17,327 nucleotides of DNA from assembly GCA_005879775.1 (NCBI GenBank), contig VBJX01000037.1, positions 5,688-23,014 of the forward strand, written 5' to 3'. A program made the translations under genes and the position numbers. Numbering within the stretch: the stretch's first letter is position 1; the number at the start of each line of letters is the position of its first letter. The notes below the pieces were generated by a model. The model ran no database searches. It saw only the letters and a list, made by a program, of their open reading frames with translations, and had not been told where the DNA came from. Positions 1-6,651 of this stretch are shown here, one piece after another. The DNA is from Chloroflexota bacterium. Lineage in GTDB: Bacteria; Chloroflexota; Limnocylindria; QHBO01.

Positions 1-2309
1 ACCTGCCCGAGCGTGCGCTGGAATGAACCGTGGTTGCCGAGGCCGGTGAGTGCATCGGTGTCGGCGCGCTGGCTCACCGCGAAGTGCGTATCGGCATTGC
101 GCAGGGCGATCGAGGCCTGGCCGGCGAAGAGCTTCACCAGCTCGAAGTCGGTGTCGGTGAAGTAGGTCTCCGGACCGCCAACGCGCGAGATGTTCATCGA
201 GCCGATCACCTCGCCATCGCTGACCAGCGGCACGATGGCGAGCGCCTCGGGGTCGGCGGGGGTGCCGGGAATCTGCGCCGAGCGCGAATCGCTGAGCGCG
301 TCGTTGGCCAGTATCGGTTCGAGGTGCTCGACTGCCCAGCCCATCAGCCCACGTCCGAACGGCACGATGTAGCGCATGACCTGCTCGGCATGCCGCTCCC
401 GGGTGAGGACCGGCACCATGATCCGATTCTGATGATCGGCTCGGTAGATCGTCAGGTTGTCGTAGTGCACCACTGAGCGCAGGCCGTCGGCGATCGTCTC
501 CAGCACGTGCTGCTGGTCCAACGTGGAGAGGAGCCTCTCGTTGATCTCGAGCAGACGGCGCTGCGACTGTGACTGGCGCGCGAGCTCGGTCGACTGCGTC
601 TCGAGGCGCGCATATGAGCCGGCGTTGGCGATGGCCTGCGCGGCGTAGCCGGCGAAGATGAGCATCGTCTGCAGGTCGTCGTTGCTGAACTGGTCCTTGC
701 CGAGCTTCGAGAGCCCGATCACCCCGACCGAGCGGCCCTCGAAGACCATCGGCACCACCAGCATCGACTCCTCGATGTCATCGGTCCCCTCGATGGTGTG
801 CCCGCGTTGGTCGTTGAGCGCGTCGTTGATGAGCAGCGGCTCGCCCTGCTCGGCGACCCAGCCAGTGAATGAGCCCTCGCCGATCGGCACCCGCAGCCGC
901 TCGCTGAAGTCGCCCTCTCCCAGCAGCCGGTAGGTGTAGGCCACCGGCTCGCAGAAGCCGGTCTCCCAGTTGACGGTGTAGACGCGGATGTCGTGGTATG
1001 CGGCGAGCGTGCTCGCCTCGGAGACGATCGCGTCGGCGATCGCCTGGACGTCGGTCAGTCGGTTCAGGCGCGAGGAGAGATCCTGGATCGAGCGCATGCG
1101 GGCCGCCTGATCGGCAACCGATCGGTACAGGCGGGCATTGCTGATGGCCACCGCCGCCTGGTTGGCGAAGGCCTGGGCCAGGGCCAGCTCGTCCTCTGGC
1201 CATTCGCGGTCGCGCCCGTGATACAGGCCGATCACGCCGAGGGCGCGGTCATGGCTGACCAGCGGCACCAGGCAGGCGGTCTTGACCCCTTCGCGCCGGT
1301 AGGTGGCCTGCATGCTGCCGACCGCGTGACGCGGATCGGCATCGCGGTAGACGAACGTCCGGCGCTCCCGCACGGCCCGAACGCCGATGGTGGTGCTGTC
1401 CAGGGTGAGGGTGCGGACCGATGCCAGGAACTCCTCGGAAAGGCCACGTGCCGCAACCGCGTGGAATGGATGCTCGCCCTCCTCGAGCAGCCAGAAGCCG
1501 ACCTTGTCGGCATCGAAGAGCGACCGCGTCCGGTCGGCGATGTCGTCCAGGACCGCGGTCAGGTCCAGCTGTCCGGTCAGCTCCTGGGTGACGTGCCGCA
1601 GCGCGCGCGCCCTGGTCACCTCGCGTCGGGCGCGAACCAGCGTGCGCGCCCCCTGGATGTCCGAGGCGATGGCGTTGGCGGCGGCGTTGAGGAACGACAT
1701 TGGCACGTCGCTGAGCGGGCCGCCCGGTTCTCCCTCCAGGATCAGGGCGCCGATCGCCTCGCTGCTGGCGCGCAGCGTGATCTGCAGATGCAGCGGTCCG
1801 GAGTCAGCTGCCGCGCGGCTGGCCCAATCAGCCTGGTCCGTCGAATCGACGATTGTCTGCAGCGTGTCGGGAGGAGCGAGCTCGTAGCCGCCGTGGGTCT
1901 CCAGGTGCATCTGTGAGTCGCTCCCATCGCGGGTCAGGTAGATCGCCACCCGATCAACCCCGAGATGGCTGCGGAATGCCTCGACCGCCCCGCGGGCGAC
2001 CGCCGCCGGGCTGGCCGACGGACCGCCTCCGGCGGCGAGCCGGGTGAGGACCGCCAGCTCCGCTTCCCGTGTCTGGTCGCGCGCTGGAGCGAACTCCCGC
2101 TCCGAGTGCGCCCCTTCGGCGAGGAGCTTCTCGACATCGCCACGTCGGAAGCGGCGATCGCCGCGAGCGTTGATCCGAAAGGCGGGCAGCCGCCCGGCCT
2201 CGGTCCAGGAGCGAATCGTGTTCGGGTGCACGCCGAGCAGGGCCGCAGCCTGGGCGACGCTGACCAGCGTCCCCGGGTCGTCGCTCCGGTCCCGGCGGGG
2301 ATACGCCAA
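1..2309 (-). CDS. HTH-GAF(x4)-GGDEF sensor protein, partial (C-terminus beyond left edge)
   Basis: The minus-strand frame is open from the window edge to about 2399; I checked every codon from 2309 to the edge and saw no stop. There is no ATG near the front. I chose TTG at 2309 because AGAGG (2322-2318) lies 8 nt upstream and the HTH follows directly. Residues 15-65 form an excisionase/MerR-like helix-turn-helix (SVAQAAALLGVHPNTIRSW, then GRLPAFRI, RRFRRGDVEKLL). GAF-like domains follow at roughly 85-225, 237-390, 407-562 and 585-744, with heptad-like linkers between them. At about 748 the motif DTDALTGLGNHGSF is the classic opening of a GGDEF domain, so the missing part should carry the diguanylate cyclase active site. 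Inferred role: a cytosolic sensor (no membrane segment seen) coupling GAF ligand sensing to c-di-GMP synthesis and possibly to DNA binding. Its ligand is unknown. Whether GGDEF is catalytic cannot be seen here. Confidence 0.88.
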   Translation of the reverse strand, partial: MAYPRRDRSDDPGTLVSVAQAAALLGVHPNTIRSWTEAGRLPAFRINARGDRRFRRGDVEKLLAEGAHSEREFAPARDQTREAELAVLTRLAAGGGPSASPAAVARGAVEAFRSHLGVDRVAIYLTRDGSDSQMHLETHGGYELAPPDTLQTIVDSTDQADWASRAAADSGPLHLQITLRASSEAIGALILEGEPGGPLSDVPMSFLNAAANAIASDIQGARTLVRARREVTRARALRHVTQELTGQLDLTAVLDDIADRTRSLFDADKVGFWLLEEGEHPFHAVAARGLSEEFLASVRTLTLDSTTIGVRAVRERRTFVYRDADPRHAVGSMQATYRREGVKTACLVPLVSHDRALGVIGLYHGRDREWPEDELALAQAFANQAAVAISNARLYRSVADQAARMRSIQDLSSRLNRLTDVQAIADAIVSEASTLAAYHDIRVYTVNWETGFCEPVAYTYRLLGEGDFSERLRVPIGEGSFTGWVAEQGEPLLINDALNDQRGHTIEGTDDIEESMLVVPMVFEGRSVGVIGLSKLGKDQFSNDDLQTMLIFAGYAAQAIANAGSYARLETQSTELARQSQSQRRLLEINERLLSTLDQQHVLETIADGLRSVVHYDNLTIYRADHQNRIMVPVLTRERHAEQVMRYIVPFGRGLMGWAVEHLEPILANDALSDSRSAQIPGTPADPEALAIVPLVSDGEVIGSMNISRVGGPETYFTDTDFELVKLFAGQASIALRNADTHFAVSQRADTDALTGLGNHGSFQRTLGQ

Positions 2310-2317
2310 GGTCGAAT

Positions 2318-2322
2318 CCTCT
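2318..2322 (-). promoter_or_regulatory. Ribosome binding site that fixes the TTG start of the sensor gene
   Basis: Reading the minus strand, AGAGG stands 8 nt before TTG at 2309. There is no ATG or GTG start in frame in this neighbourhood, and this purine run is the only Shine-Dalgarno-like one in front of the HTH. The site therefore decides the start. Confidence 0.5.
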
Positions 2323-2342
2323 GCCCTGCGGCCCCGCGACGC

Positions 2343-2350
2343 CCAATTGG
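2343..2350. promoter_or_regulatory. Palindrome CCAATTGG, possible operator in the sensor gene leader
   Basis: A perfect 8-bp palindrome lies 33-41 nt upstream of the TTG start and downstream of a possible minus-strand -10 element TACCAT (2382-2377). Because the gene encodes its own DNA-binding HTH, autoregulation is conceivable. That is inference only; an 8-bp palindrome can arise by chance. Confidence 0.2.
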
Positions 2351-2434
2351 AGCATCTGGTAGGTGCCGTGCATCGGATGGTAGAAGTGGCAAGGCGTGGG
2401 CTCGATGCCCCAATCGTCCCGTTCGGGAGTGGTA

Positions 2435-2457
2435 CGAGCCGCGGAATCGCGGGCTCG
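2435..2457 (-). terminator. Hairpin just after the GIDE-like gene, possible terminator
   Basis: The bases at 2435-2443 (CGAGCCGCG) pair with those at 2448-2457 (CGC, bulged G, GGCTCG) around a GAAT tetraloop. This gives nine base pairs with one bulge. It begins 9 nt after the stop codon of the minus-strand gene ending at 2467. No T-tract follows, so it may instead be a 3'-end stabiliser or an attenuation hairpin. Confidence 0.35.
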
Positions 2458-2466
2458 GGCGCGGCC

Positions 2467-3231
2467 TCAGGCGGGCGAGAGGAGAGCGAGGCCCGCCAGG
2501 ATCAGCCCGGTCAGGGCCAGCGCCACCCCCACTGCCACCCCGGCCATCCCGGCCAGCAGCACCACTGGCCGGCCGCCGCCGAGGATGCGCATCGCGGCAT
2601 CCAGGTCGAGGGAGCTGATGACGTAGCCGCCGCCGGGCGGAACGAGCTCAGTGCGCCCCTCGGCGACTCCACGCACCTCGGCCAACACGAGGAGCCGATC
2701 TACCACGTTCAACATGCGGGTCACCGAACGCGCCTTCATGACTGACCGGCCCTCGGTCGCCAGCCGGGAGACCGCCGGCTGAAAACCGGCATCCAGCTCC
2801 GCGGCCGCTCCCTCCCATACGTGCGGGATGACGACCAGCGGCTCCGCGGCCGTGGCCGGGTCAACGGTCAGCCAGCCATCGTGGTCCCACAGCTCGAAGG
2901 AGCGCGTGTCGCGCAGCCGTTCGATGCTCTGCCATCCGGTGTGCGGCAGCTCGACCTCGACGTCACGGTGGAATGCCACCAGGCGATCACCCTGTGGGGT
3001 CACGATCGGATCCGCGCACCGGACCCGGCCGACCACCCGCACCGGCCTGCCCGGCAAGCTTCGCGCGACGTTGATGTCGTGCAGCTTCCCGACGCGCACC
3101 TCCCGGGCGCCGGCCAGACGCCGTCCAAGGCCGGGTCGAGCCCCGGCGGAACGGATCGTCATCCAGCCGGCGGCGAGGAGGAGCACTCCGGCGACGGCGA
3201 GGGCAAGCGGGACGGAGAGGGCGGCCGGCAT
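2467..3231 (-). CDS. Membrane protein with a BAM/GIDE-like domain (MUL1-type, no RING)
   Basis: 254 aa. Residues about 5-25 are a transmembrane helix. The soluble part at about 55-215 contains RPVRVVGRV, a segment ending LVAFHRDVEVEL, a conserved-looking W (GWQSIE), and FELWDHDGWLTVDP. That order (VxGxV, re-entrant strand, FxLxDxxGxxxVxP) is how the GIDE/BAM domain of eukaryotic MUL1/MAPL and its bacterial relatives reads. The C-terminal 35 residues are strongly hydrophobic (one long or two short helices), matching the TM-BAM-TM topology. No RING or other Cys-rich tail follows, so ubiquitin-ligase activity is not implied. The function of bacterial members is not established. ATG at 3231 lacks a Shine-Dalgarno sequence but has CATAAT 9 nt upstream, so it is probably leaderless. 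Family assignment is by pattern memory and is moderate. Confidence 0.6.
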   Translation of the reverse strand: MPAALSVPLALAVAGVLLLAAGWMTIRSAGARPGLGRRLAGAREVRVGKLHDINVARSLPGRPVRVVGRVRCADPIVTPQGDRLVAFHRDVEVELPHTGWQSIERLRDTRSFELWDHDGWLTVDPATAAEPLVVIPHVWEGAAAELDAGFQPAVSRLATEGRSVMKARSVTRMLNVVDRLLVLAEVRGVAEGRTELVPPGGGYVISSLDLDAAMRILGGGRPVVLLAGMAGVAVGVALALTGLILAGLALLSPA

Positions 3232-3240
3232 GCGGCGCCG

Positions 3241-3246
3241 ATTATG
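3241..3246 (-). promoter_or_regulatory. -10-like CATAAT for the GIDE-like gene
   Basis: On the minus strand CATAAT ends 9 nt before the ATG at 3231. Transcription starting about 7 nt downstream would leave a leader of only about 3 nt, in keeping with the lack of a ribosome binding site. I see no good -35 hexamer. Confidence 0.4.
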
Positions 3247-3278
3247 GCCCGATAAGGCGCTGGTAATCGGCTGGCACC

Positions 3279-3284
3279 TAGGAT
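3279..3284 (+). promoter_or_regulatory. -10-like TAGGAT for the envelope gene cluster
   Basis: TAGGAT lies in the divergent intergenic region 3232-3398, too far (115 nt) from the ATG at 3399 to act as a ribosome binding site. The same hexamer recurs upstream of other transcription units in this window. There is no clear -35. If used, it leaves a leader of about 108 nt, in which I see no known riboswitch. Confidence 0.35.
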
Positions 3285-3398
3285 CGCCGCCAGCCGGTCA
3301 AAACGTGGTCTCTCGGGCACCGGCACGAGGAGGAGCCCCGCCACCTGGAACATCCGTCGCCACCGTCATCAAAGGCAGCCCTGCTTCGGAGGTTCCCC

Positions 3399-4412
3399 AT
3401 GCCCTCGCGCGAGCGCGCCCTGGCGCGCCGTGGCCGCGGCGGCTTTCGCCGCCGTACCGCAATCCTTCTCGTTTTGATGCCGCTCTTGGCCTCCGTGGCC
3501 GTCGGCATTGCCTCGGCTGGCAATCCGCCGGCCGCCACGTCGATCAGTGCCGACGACCTGGCGCGAGCCGGGAGCCAGATCGGCTTGATACACCACTCCG
3601 TGGGTGGCGCCTCGGTGGTGGAGCTGATCCTTCCACCTCGCACCACTTCTCGTCAGCTGGCAATTGCCCCGGACGGCAGCGCGGCTGCGCTGGCCGATCA
3701 GTACGGGCCCGTGGCGGCGCTCCTCACCGTGGCGCGCACAGACGGGTCGCAGACGCGTGTCAACCTGCCGGGGCTGATCGGTGCTGGGTTCGCCACCGAC
3801 GGCGCCTGGTTGGCAGCGATCGACGGACGGGGCGCCCTGTGGCGCGTGGCCGCCCAGTCGGGCGCCGCCACCCTGTTGGCCGACGGCCCGTTCATCGGCT
3901 CGCCGATCATCCGCAGTGACGGCTCGCTCCTCCTGCTGTCGGTCCCATCGGTCTCGGCGCCGATCAGCTCCACGCTCGTCAGGCTCGACCCGGAGTCGGG
4001 GAGCCTTCAGGCGCTCAGCGACGACCGCCTGGTCTACTCCGTCTTTCCGCTTGCCGATGGCAGCCTGGCCGTGGCTGCCCACGAGGTTGGCAGGACGGTG
4101 GTGCGGCATGTCGCCGGGAACCGATCGGACCTTGTTGTCGACCTGGGGCCGGGCGCCGTCGACGTCGCAGTGGCATCCGACGGCCAGCAGATCGCCTTCG
4201 CCCGCGGCCGGGACGTGATCTACCTCCCCATGCCCGGCGGTCCCGCCGGGCGCCTTGGAGGCGGGAGCAGCCCGCGGTTCGCGCCGGATGGGTCGGCGCT
4301 CATGATCCTGGACGGCGGCACGACCCGTGTCCTGGCCCTGGATGGCTCCGAGCTCGCCGCCTACGACGCCCAGGCTGGGTTCGTCGCCTGCGCGCCGGGC
4401 TGCGGATCATGA
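3399..4412 (+). CDS. Secreted or membrane-anchored beta-propeller-like protein, unknown function
   Basis: 337 aa. ATG at 3399 is preceded by GGAGG (3388-3392) at 6 nt spacing. The N-terminus has an Arg-rich stretch (residues 5-19) and then a hydrophobic segment at about 21-40 ending in ASAG, which is a signal peptide or signal anchor. The rest is a series of imperfect repeats of the form APDGSAAALAD, ATDGAWLAAID, RSDGSLLLLS, LADGSLAVAA, ASDGQQIAFA, APDGSALMIL. Each resembles the D-G-turn-strand blade of TolB/WD40-like propellers; six or so are visible. No catalytic motif is seen. The C-terminus carries two Cys (FVACAPGCGS). The stop overlaps the start of the M23 peptidase gene (ATGA), so the two are probably co-translated and may work together outside the membrane. 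The family name is not known to me. Confidence 0.75.
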   Translation: MPSRERALARRGRGGFRRRTAILLVLMPLLASVAVGIASAGNPPAATSISADDLARAGSQIGLIHHSVGGASVVELILPPRTTSRQLAIAPDGSAAALADQYGPVAALLTVARTDGSQTRVNLPGLIGAGFATDGAWLAAIDGRGALWRVAAQSGAATLLADGPFIGSPIIRSDGSLLLLSVPSVSAPISSTLVRLDPESGSLQALSDDRLVYSVFPLADGSLAVAAHEVGRTVVRHVAGNRSDLVVDLGPGAVDVAVASDGQQIAFARGRDVIYLPMPGGPAGRLGGGSSPRFAPDGSALMILDGGTTRVLALDGSELAAYDAQAGFVACAPGCGS

Positions 4413-5413
4413 GCGGCAACGCGAGCCGCGCACTGCGATGCGCGGCAGCATCGGCTCTTGCGGGCATCGGGCTGAGCCTCATCGGGGCCGGCGTGGCGGT
4501 GGCCGCCGACTCCTACACTCTGCCCTTCTACGACCCGACGGTGACGCTCAGCTATGGGGTCGACCGGGACAGGCGCCTCGATCACCAGATCGACTGGACC
4601 GGCCAGGCGTGGAACGACGGTGATCCTCACTACGGCAGGGTCTATGACCAGCACACGGGGAGTGACTTCCCGATGGCCCTGCGCAGCGAAGTCGCGGCCG
4701 CCAGGGAAGGGACCGTGGTCGATACCGAAGGGGGCTTTGGCACGACACAGTTCGGAACCTTCGGCAACTTCGTGCTCCTGGCCCATCCCGACGGGAACCG
4801 CACCCTCTACTACCACCTCGCCAGCTCGGCTGACGGTGGGATCGCCGTCTCGGTCGGCGATTCGGTGCCCGCCGGGGAGATCGTCGGCAAGTCCGGATGC
4901 AGCGGTCTCTGCTTCGGGGCGCACCTGCACTTCGAGTTCCTGATCTGGAACGTGACCGGCAGGACGTGGGCATTCGTCGACCCCATCGCCGAGCGGCGGT
5001 GGACCACATGGCCCGGTCGCGTGCCATTCCTGGCGTCCTACATGCGCGAGAGCAACCCGGGGACCGAGGTGATCAAACGTGGGCAGACGATCACCCACTG
5101 GGTCGAGTTCCGGAACGACGGCGGCCGCACGTGGCGCAACACCGGCGTGGGTCGGATCGCGCTGGCGACCTGGGATCCGCCGGCCCACGCGTCTCCCTTC
5201 GCCGCCTCCGACTGGACCTACCCGTGGATGCCGACGTCGGTCGACGTCAGCGGCACCGCCCCGAACGGGATCGGCCGCTTCACGTTCGGGATCCGTGCCG
5301 GGCCGCCCCCGGGCAGCTACCTCGAGCGCTACAACCTGGTGATGCTGTCGGTGCACTGGTTCGACTACGAGCGCATCGGCTCGTTCTACATCCCGATCAC
5401 CGTCAACAACTGA
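4409..5413 (+). CDS. M23 zinc metallopeptidase with C-terminal NBR1-like Ig domain
   Basis: 334 aa, predicted extracytoplasmic. A signal peptide occupies about 1-32 (hydrophobic ALAGIGLSLIGAGVAVAA, then AD). The lysostaphin-type (M23) fold runs about 60-200 with the expected zinc and catalytic residues: H82xxxD86 in HTGSDF, H136 in YYHLASS, and H172-L-H174 in HLHFEF. All are intact, so it should cleave peptidoglycan cross-bridges or stems. Two Cys in SGCSGLCFG (just before the HLH motif) could form a disulfide. From about 220 to the end, ITHWVEFRNDGGRTWRNTGV followed by later strands reads like the NBR1-type Ig domain (the 'added W, N-D/T-G-x-x-TW' pattern), often appended to secreted proteins in Chloroflexota. 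It may bind the wall or a partner. The gene overlaps the propeller gene by 4 nt and is 14 nt ahead of the lipoprotein gene. Confidence 0.88.
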   Translation: MSGNASRALRCAAASALAGIGLSLIGAGVAVAADSYTLPFYDPTVTLSYGVDRDRRLDHQIDWTGQAWNDGDPHYGRVYDQHTGSDFPMALRSEVAAAREGTVVDTEGGFGTTQFGTFGNFVLLAHPDGNRTLYYHLASSADGGIAVSVGDSVPAGEIVGKSGCSGLCFGAHLHFEFLIWNVTGRTWAFVDPIAERRWTTWPGRVPFLASYMRESNPGTEVIKRGQTITHWVEFRNDGGRTWRNTGVGRIALATWDPPAHASPFAASDWTYPWMPTSVDVSGTAPNGIGRFTFGIRAGPPPGSYLERYNLVMLSVHWFDYERIGSFYIPITVNN

Positions 5414-5427
5414 AGGGGAGGAACCAG

Positions 5428-5850
5428 ATGCCGCGCACCGTGTTCCGGCAGGTCTCGATGCTTGTCCTGGTCGTCGCGACCGGCTGCCGGGCCGCGGTGC
5501 CGGCCACCTCCCCGCCATCGGGCTCGTCGATTGCCTCGGCGGGACCCTCAGCGCAGCCGACGCTGCCTTCCCACTTCCCCGTGATGCCCGGCGCGACCAC
5601 CACGGATGGGCATGGCTCCGATCCGGGCCTGATCGCCGCCTGGAGGACGGACGCGAACGGATCGCGCGTCTACGACTTCTACGTGGCAGGGCTGCCTGAG
5701 GCCGGGTTTCCGATCGTGGGGCTCTATCCGGGTGGCTCGGTGGCGATCATCCGCTTCCGCGGCTCGGAGGGAGCTGTGCTCAAGCTGGCGATCACGGCTG
5801 CGCCGTCCGGCGCGGCAACGGAGATCGAGCTGCGCGTCGACGCTCCGTAG
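5428..5850 (+). CDS. Small lipoprotein, unknown function
   Basis: 140 aa. GGGGAGG (5415-5421) stands 6 nt before ATG at 5428. The first 20 residues are a lipoprotein signal peptide ending in VVATGC, so Cys20 would be acylated. A Ser/Pro/Ala-rich linker (about 24-48) follows, then a small domain of about 90 residues with the motif FPVMPGATTTDG and alternating strands (RVYDFYVAGLPEAGFPI, VAIIRF, VLKLAI, EIELRV). This recalls other small extracytoplasmic lipoproteins with a 'LPxxPGA' entry motif. No enzymatic residues are evident. It is likely the third gene of the envelope cluster and the last before the thiamine promoter. Confidence 0.75.
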   Translation: MPRTVFRQVSMLVLVVATGCRAAVPATSPPSGSSIASAGPSAQPTLPSHFPVMPGATTTDGHGSDPGLIAAWRTDANGSRVYDFYVAGLPEAGFPIVGLYPGGSVAIIRFRGSEGAVLKLAITAAPSGAATEIELRVDAP

Positions 5851-5879
5851 CCCGCAACCCGGTCCGCCCGACTGGGTGC

Positions 5880-5885
5880 TACCCT
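5880..5885 (+). promoter_or_regulatory. -10-like TACCCT driving the TPP riboswitch and thiamine operon
   Basis: TACCCT lies 20 nt before the 5' strand of the TPP aptamer P1 helix, so transcription from about 5892 would place the riboswitch at the front of the mRNA. There is no clear -35. A weak hairpin (ACCCGG 5857-5862 with CTGGGT 5872-5877) immediately upstream may end the lipoprotein transcript. Confidence 0.45.
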
Positions 5886-5904
5886 CAGCGCAGACAACCC
5901 AAGA

Positions 5905-5991
5905 GCGACAGGGGAGCGCGCAAGCGCTGAGAGTGCGGGGAGCCGCAGACCCTCGAACCTGATCTGGGTCATGCCAGCGAAGGAAGTACGC
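5905..5991 (+). ncRNA. TPP riboswitch (THI element)
   Basis: The conserved thi-box blocks are present in order: AGGGGAGC (5910-5917), CTGAGA (5927-5932), ACCCT (5949-5953), GAACCTGATCTGGGT (5955-5969) and ATGCCAGCGAAGGAAG (5971-5986). P1 can form between GCGAC (5905-5909) and GTACGC (5986-5991) with A5988 bulged. The short stem-loop at 5933-5948 is the variable P3 arm. It binds thiamine pyrophosphate. No terminator or separate expression platform fits: the aptamer ends exactly at the thiN ATG (5992), and the likely Shine-Dalgarno AAGGAAG (5980-5986) is part of the aptamer. Translation should therefore be blocked directly when TPP is bound. Confidence 0.95.
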
Positions 5992-6651
5992 ATGAAGGCC
6001 GTGATCGTGGCTGGCGGAGAGCTTCATCCCGCCGACCGAGCCCAGCTCGCCGATGCCGACCTCGTCCTGGCGGCCGATGCCGGTGCGCAGTGGCTCGCGG
6101 ACCAGGGGCTGACCCCCCACATCCTGGTCGGGGACATGGACTCGATTCCTGCAGCCCTCCTTGCCCGACTCGAGGGGCAAGGCGTCGCGATCGAACGCCA
6201 CTCAGCCGACAAGGAGGCCTCGGATGCAGAGCTGGCCGTCGAGCGCGCCGTGGCGGCTGGCGCACATCAGATCGTCCTGATCGGTGCCCTGGGTGGTGAG
6301 CGGTTGGACCACGAGCTGGCCAACCTGCTGCTGGCGGCCGATGAAGCCTGGCTATCCCCGTCCCACGAGCTGAGCATCGTGCGAGGCCAGACCCGGGTCC
6401 GTGCGGTGCGTGGCGGCGCACGAGTAGACCTCCACGGAGGTGCCGGCGACCTGGTCACCCTCCTCCCGATCTCCGGGGACGCGGAGGGTGTGCGGACCAA
6501 CGGCCTGCGCTTCGCGCTGACTGGTGAGCCGCTGAGGATGGGGCGCTCGCGCGGGCTCTCCAACGTCATCGAAAGCCCTCCGGCATCGGTTTCAGTCGAC
6601 AAGGGAATGTTGTTGGTGATCGAGACCTCCGAGAAAGGAGCAGGCCGATGA
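5992..6651 (+). CDS. thiN: Thiamine pyrophosphokinase
   Basis: 219 aa, the usual length for the bacterial ThiN family (EC 2.7.6.2), which transfers pyrophosphate from ATP to thiamine to give TPP in the cytosol. Key motifs: IVAGG (5-9), ADAGAQWL (28-35), GDMDS (47-51), DKEASDAE (73-80; the more common form is DKDxTDxE, so Asp-to-Glu and Thr-to-Ser variants here), GALGGERLDHELAN (98-111) and GRSRGLSNV near the end. The start is ATG 5992, not the in-frame ATG at 5971, because the latter lies inside the invariant riboswitch sequence. A Shine-Dalgarno AAGGAAG sits 5 nt upstream. It is the first gene of a TPP-controlled operon with ykoE, ykoD and ykoC, and its stop overlaps the ykoE start. Confidence 0.95.
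   Translation: MKAVIVAGGELHPADRAQLADADLVLAADAGAQWLADQGLTPHILVGDMDSIPAALLARLEGQGVAIERHSADKEASDAELAVERAVAAGAHQIVLIGALGGERLDHELANLLLAADEAWLSPSHELSIVRGQTRVRAVRGGARVDLHGGAGDLVTLLPISGDAEGVRTNGLRFALTGEPLRMGRSRGLSNVIESPPASVSVDKGMLLVIETSEKGAGR

Noticed and set aside
993..1916. 307-codon plus-strand open frame in the sensor region
   Set aside because: It is the exact antisense frame of the GAF-domain gene; the GAF motifs on the minus strand are clear and continuous.
4361..5518. 385-codon minus-strand open frame opposite the M23 peptidase
   Set aside because: It is the antisense of a gene with intact zinc ligands; the translation has no domain and no promoter or ribosome binding site.
5971..5991. Earlier in-frame ATG for thiN at 5971
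   Set aside because: It lies within the invariant 3' block of the TPP aptamer and lacks its own ribosome binding site; ATG 5992 has AAGGAAG at 5 nt and begins with the MKAVIVAGG start typical of the family.
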